NCBI GenBank assembly: GCA_040756085.1
Contig: JBFMAE010000216.1
Span: 1 to 13,163 of the forward strand
Source: JBFMAE01 sp040756085
GTDB taxonomy: Bacteria > Desulfobacterota > BSN033 > UBA1163
Reading direction: 5' to 3'
DNA: 13,163 nt
Both the position numbers and the translations under genes were made by a program. Shown piece by piece: positions 12,513-13,163 of this stretch (its first letter is position 1; each line of letters starts with the position of its first letter). Below the pieces are notes generated by a model. That model was not told where the DNA came from. It saw only the letters and a program-made list of their open reading frames with translations, and made no database searches.

Positions 12513-13163
12513 ATGCGAATCTTAGTGATTGAAGATGAGAAAAAAGTAGCTCAATTTATAAAAAAAGGCTTGGAAGAAGAACATTATGCTGTGGATACAG
12601 CCTACGACGGAGAAATGGGCCTCTATCTGGCTGAAGTGAACGAATATGATCTGATCGTTCTTGATCTGATGATCCCCAAAATCGACGGATTAGAGGTCTT
12701 AAGGAGGATCAGGGAGAATAGAAACAATGTTCCTATATTAGTTCTGACAGCAAGAGATACGGTAGAAGATATTGTCAAAGGATTGGATGCTGGATGCGAT
12801 GATTATTTAACCAAGCCCTTCGAATTTATTGAATTTTTAGCAAGAATACGGGCTCTTTTGCGTCGTGAAAGAATAGATAAGGAACCCACTCTGAGAATAG
12901 CTGACTTAACCCTCTCTCTCGTAAACCATAAAGTCATGAGGGGAGGAAAAGGGATAGAGCTTACCAGCAAGGAGTATGCCCTGTTAGAATATTTTATGAG
13001 AAATCCGGACAAGGTGCTTACGCGGACGATGATCTCCGAACATGTCTGGGATTACCATTTTGATTCTATGACCAATGTGATCGATGTCTATGTCAACTAC
13101 CTACGAAAAAAAATTGACAAGGGTTTTGAACCAAAACTGATCCATACCATTCGAGGGGTTGGT
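12513..13163 (+). CDS. OmpR/PhoB-family two-component response regulator, C-terminus cut by window edge
   Basis: Cytoplasmic transcription regulator activated by phosphorylation from a histidine kinase. The receiver domain (1-118) has acidic residues IEDE (6-9), phospho-acceptor Asp51 in LIVLDLMIP, Thr79 in VLTARD and Lys101 in LTKPFE. The winged-helix domain (about 126-217) has the OmpR pattern LTSKEYALLEYFMRNPDKVL, the recognition-helix region and NVIDVYVNYLRKKID, with the final HTIRGVG at the edge. About 8-10 residues are missing. The sequence resembles the CusR/CopR-type subgroup that senses heavy metals, but that is a guess from overall similarity. A cognate kinase gene probably lies downstream outside the window. 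ATG at 12513 with a weak site (GGAAATAAGC); it diverges from the nitrilase gene. Confidence 0.93.
   Translation, partial: MRILVIEDEKKVAQFIKKGLEEEHYAVDTAYDGEMGLYLAEVNEYDLIVLDLMIPKIDGLEVLRRIRENRNNVPILVLTARDTVEDIVKGLDAGCDDYLTKPFEFIEFLARIRALLRRERIDKEPTLRIADLTLSLVNHKVMRGGKGIELTSKEYALLEYFMRNPDKVLTRTMISEHVWDYHFDSMTNVIDVYVNYLRKKIDKGFEPKLIHTIRGVG

Overview
The window looks like a chromosomal segment of an AT-rich (roughly 40% GC by eye), Gram-negative-type, possibly uncultured bacterium. It carries type IV pilins with a sigma-54-like promoter, a short class A penicillin-binding protein, several S23-type four-helix-bundle genes and a high density of short intergenic repeats. This combination is common in Desulfobacterota and Nitrospirota genomes. 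The placement is an inference from gene content, not from a phylogenetic marker.

Layout. (1) 1-2654, minus strand: a GT4 glycosyltransferase cut by the window edge, a four-helix-bundle (S23/IVP family) gene with an in-frame amber codon, and a GT2 polyprenyl-phosphate-type glycosyltransferase. This is a surface-polysaccharide or glycolipid context. (2) 2667-3616: a repeat island with three ~105-145 bp copies of one repeat family plus a half copy. It surrounds a second, intact four-helix-bundle gene. (3) 3639-5502, minus strand: three type IV pilin-like genes. Two of them are recent paralogues with mosaic near-identity. The upstream gene has a strong Shine-Dalgarno, a leader hairpin and a good -24/-12 sigma-54 promoter match. 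(4) 5503-6121: a long non-coding stretch holding a decayed HEPN-domain gene remnant bounded by ~25 bp repeats in inverted orientation. (5) 6122-8188, plus strand: PBP1A-like peptidoglycan synthase, convergent with a SAM methyltransferase (8228-9265). (6) A tRNA-Leu(CAG) on the minus strand. (7) ribF on the plus strand, preceded by an inverted array of a TGGAAT-type repeat. (8) A nitrilase-family amidohydrolase and signal peptidase I, probably one minus-strand operon from a TTGACA/TAGCAT promoter. (9) An OmpR/PhoB-type response regulator, divergent from them and cut by the right edge.

How the genes relate. The envelope theme is strong: glycosyltransferases, pilins, peptidoglycan synthase and signal peptidase. 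Core housekeeping genes (ribF, lepB, tRNA-Leu) are interleaved with accessory material. The most unusual content is the repeats. At least five short repeat families occupy the gaps and often touch gene starts or ends, and both four-helix-bundle genes sit exactly between repeat copies. A conservative reading is that these are small mobile or formerly mobile cassettes. No transposase, integrase or reverse transcriptase is visible, so any mobility would have to be supplied from elsewhere or come from the four-helix protein's unknown activity.
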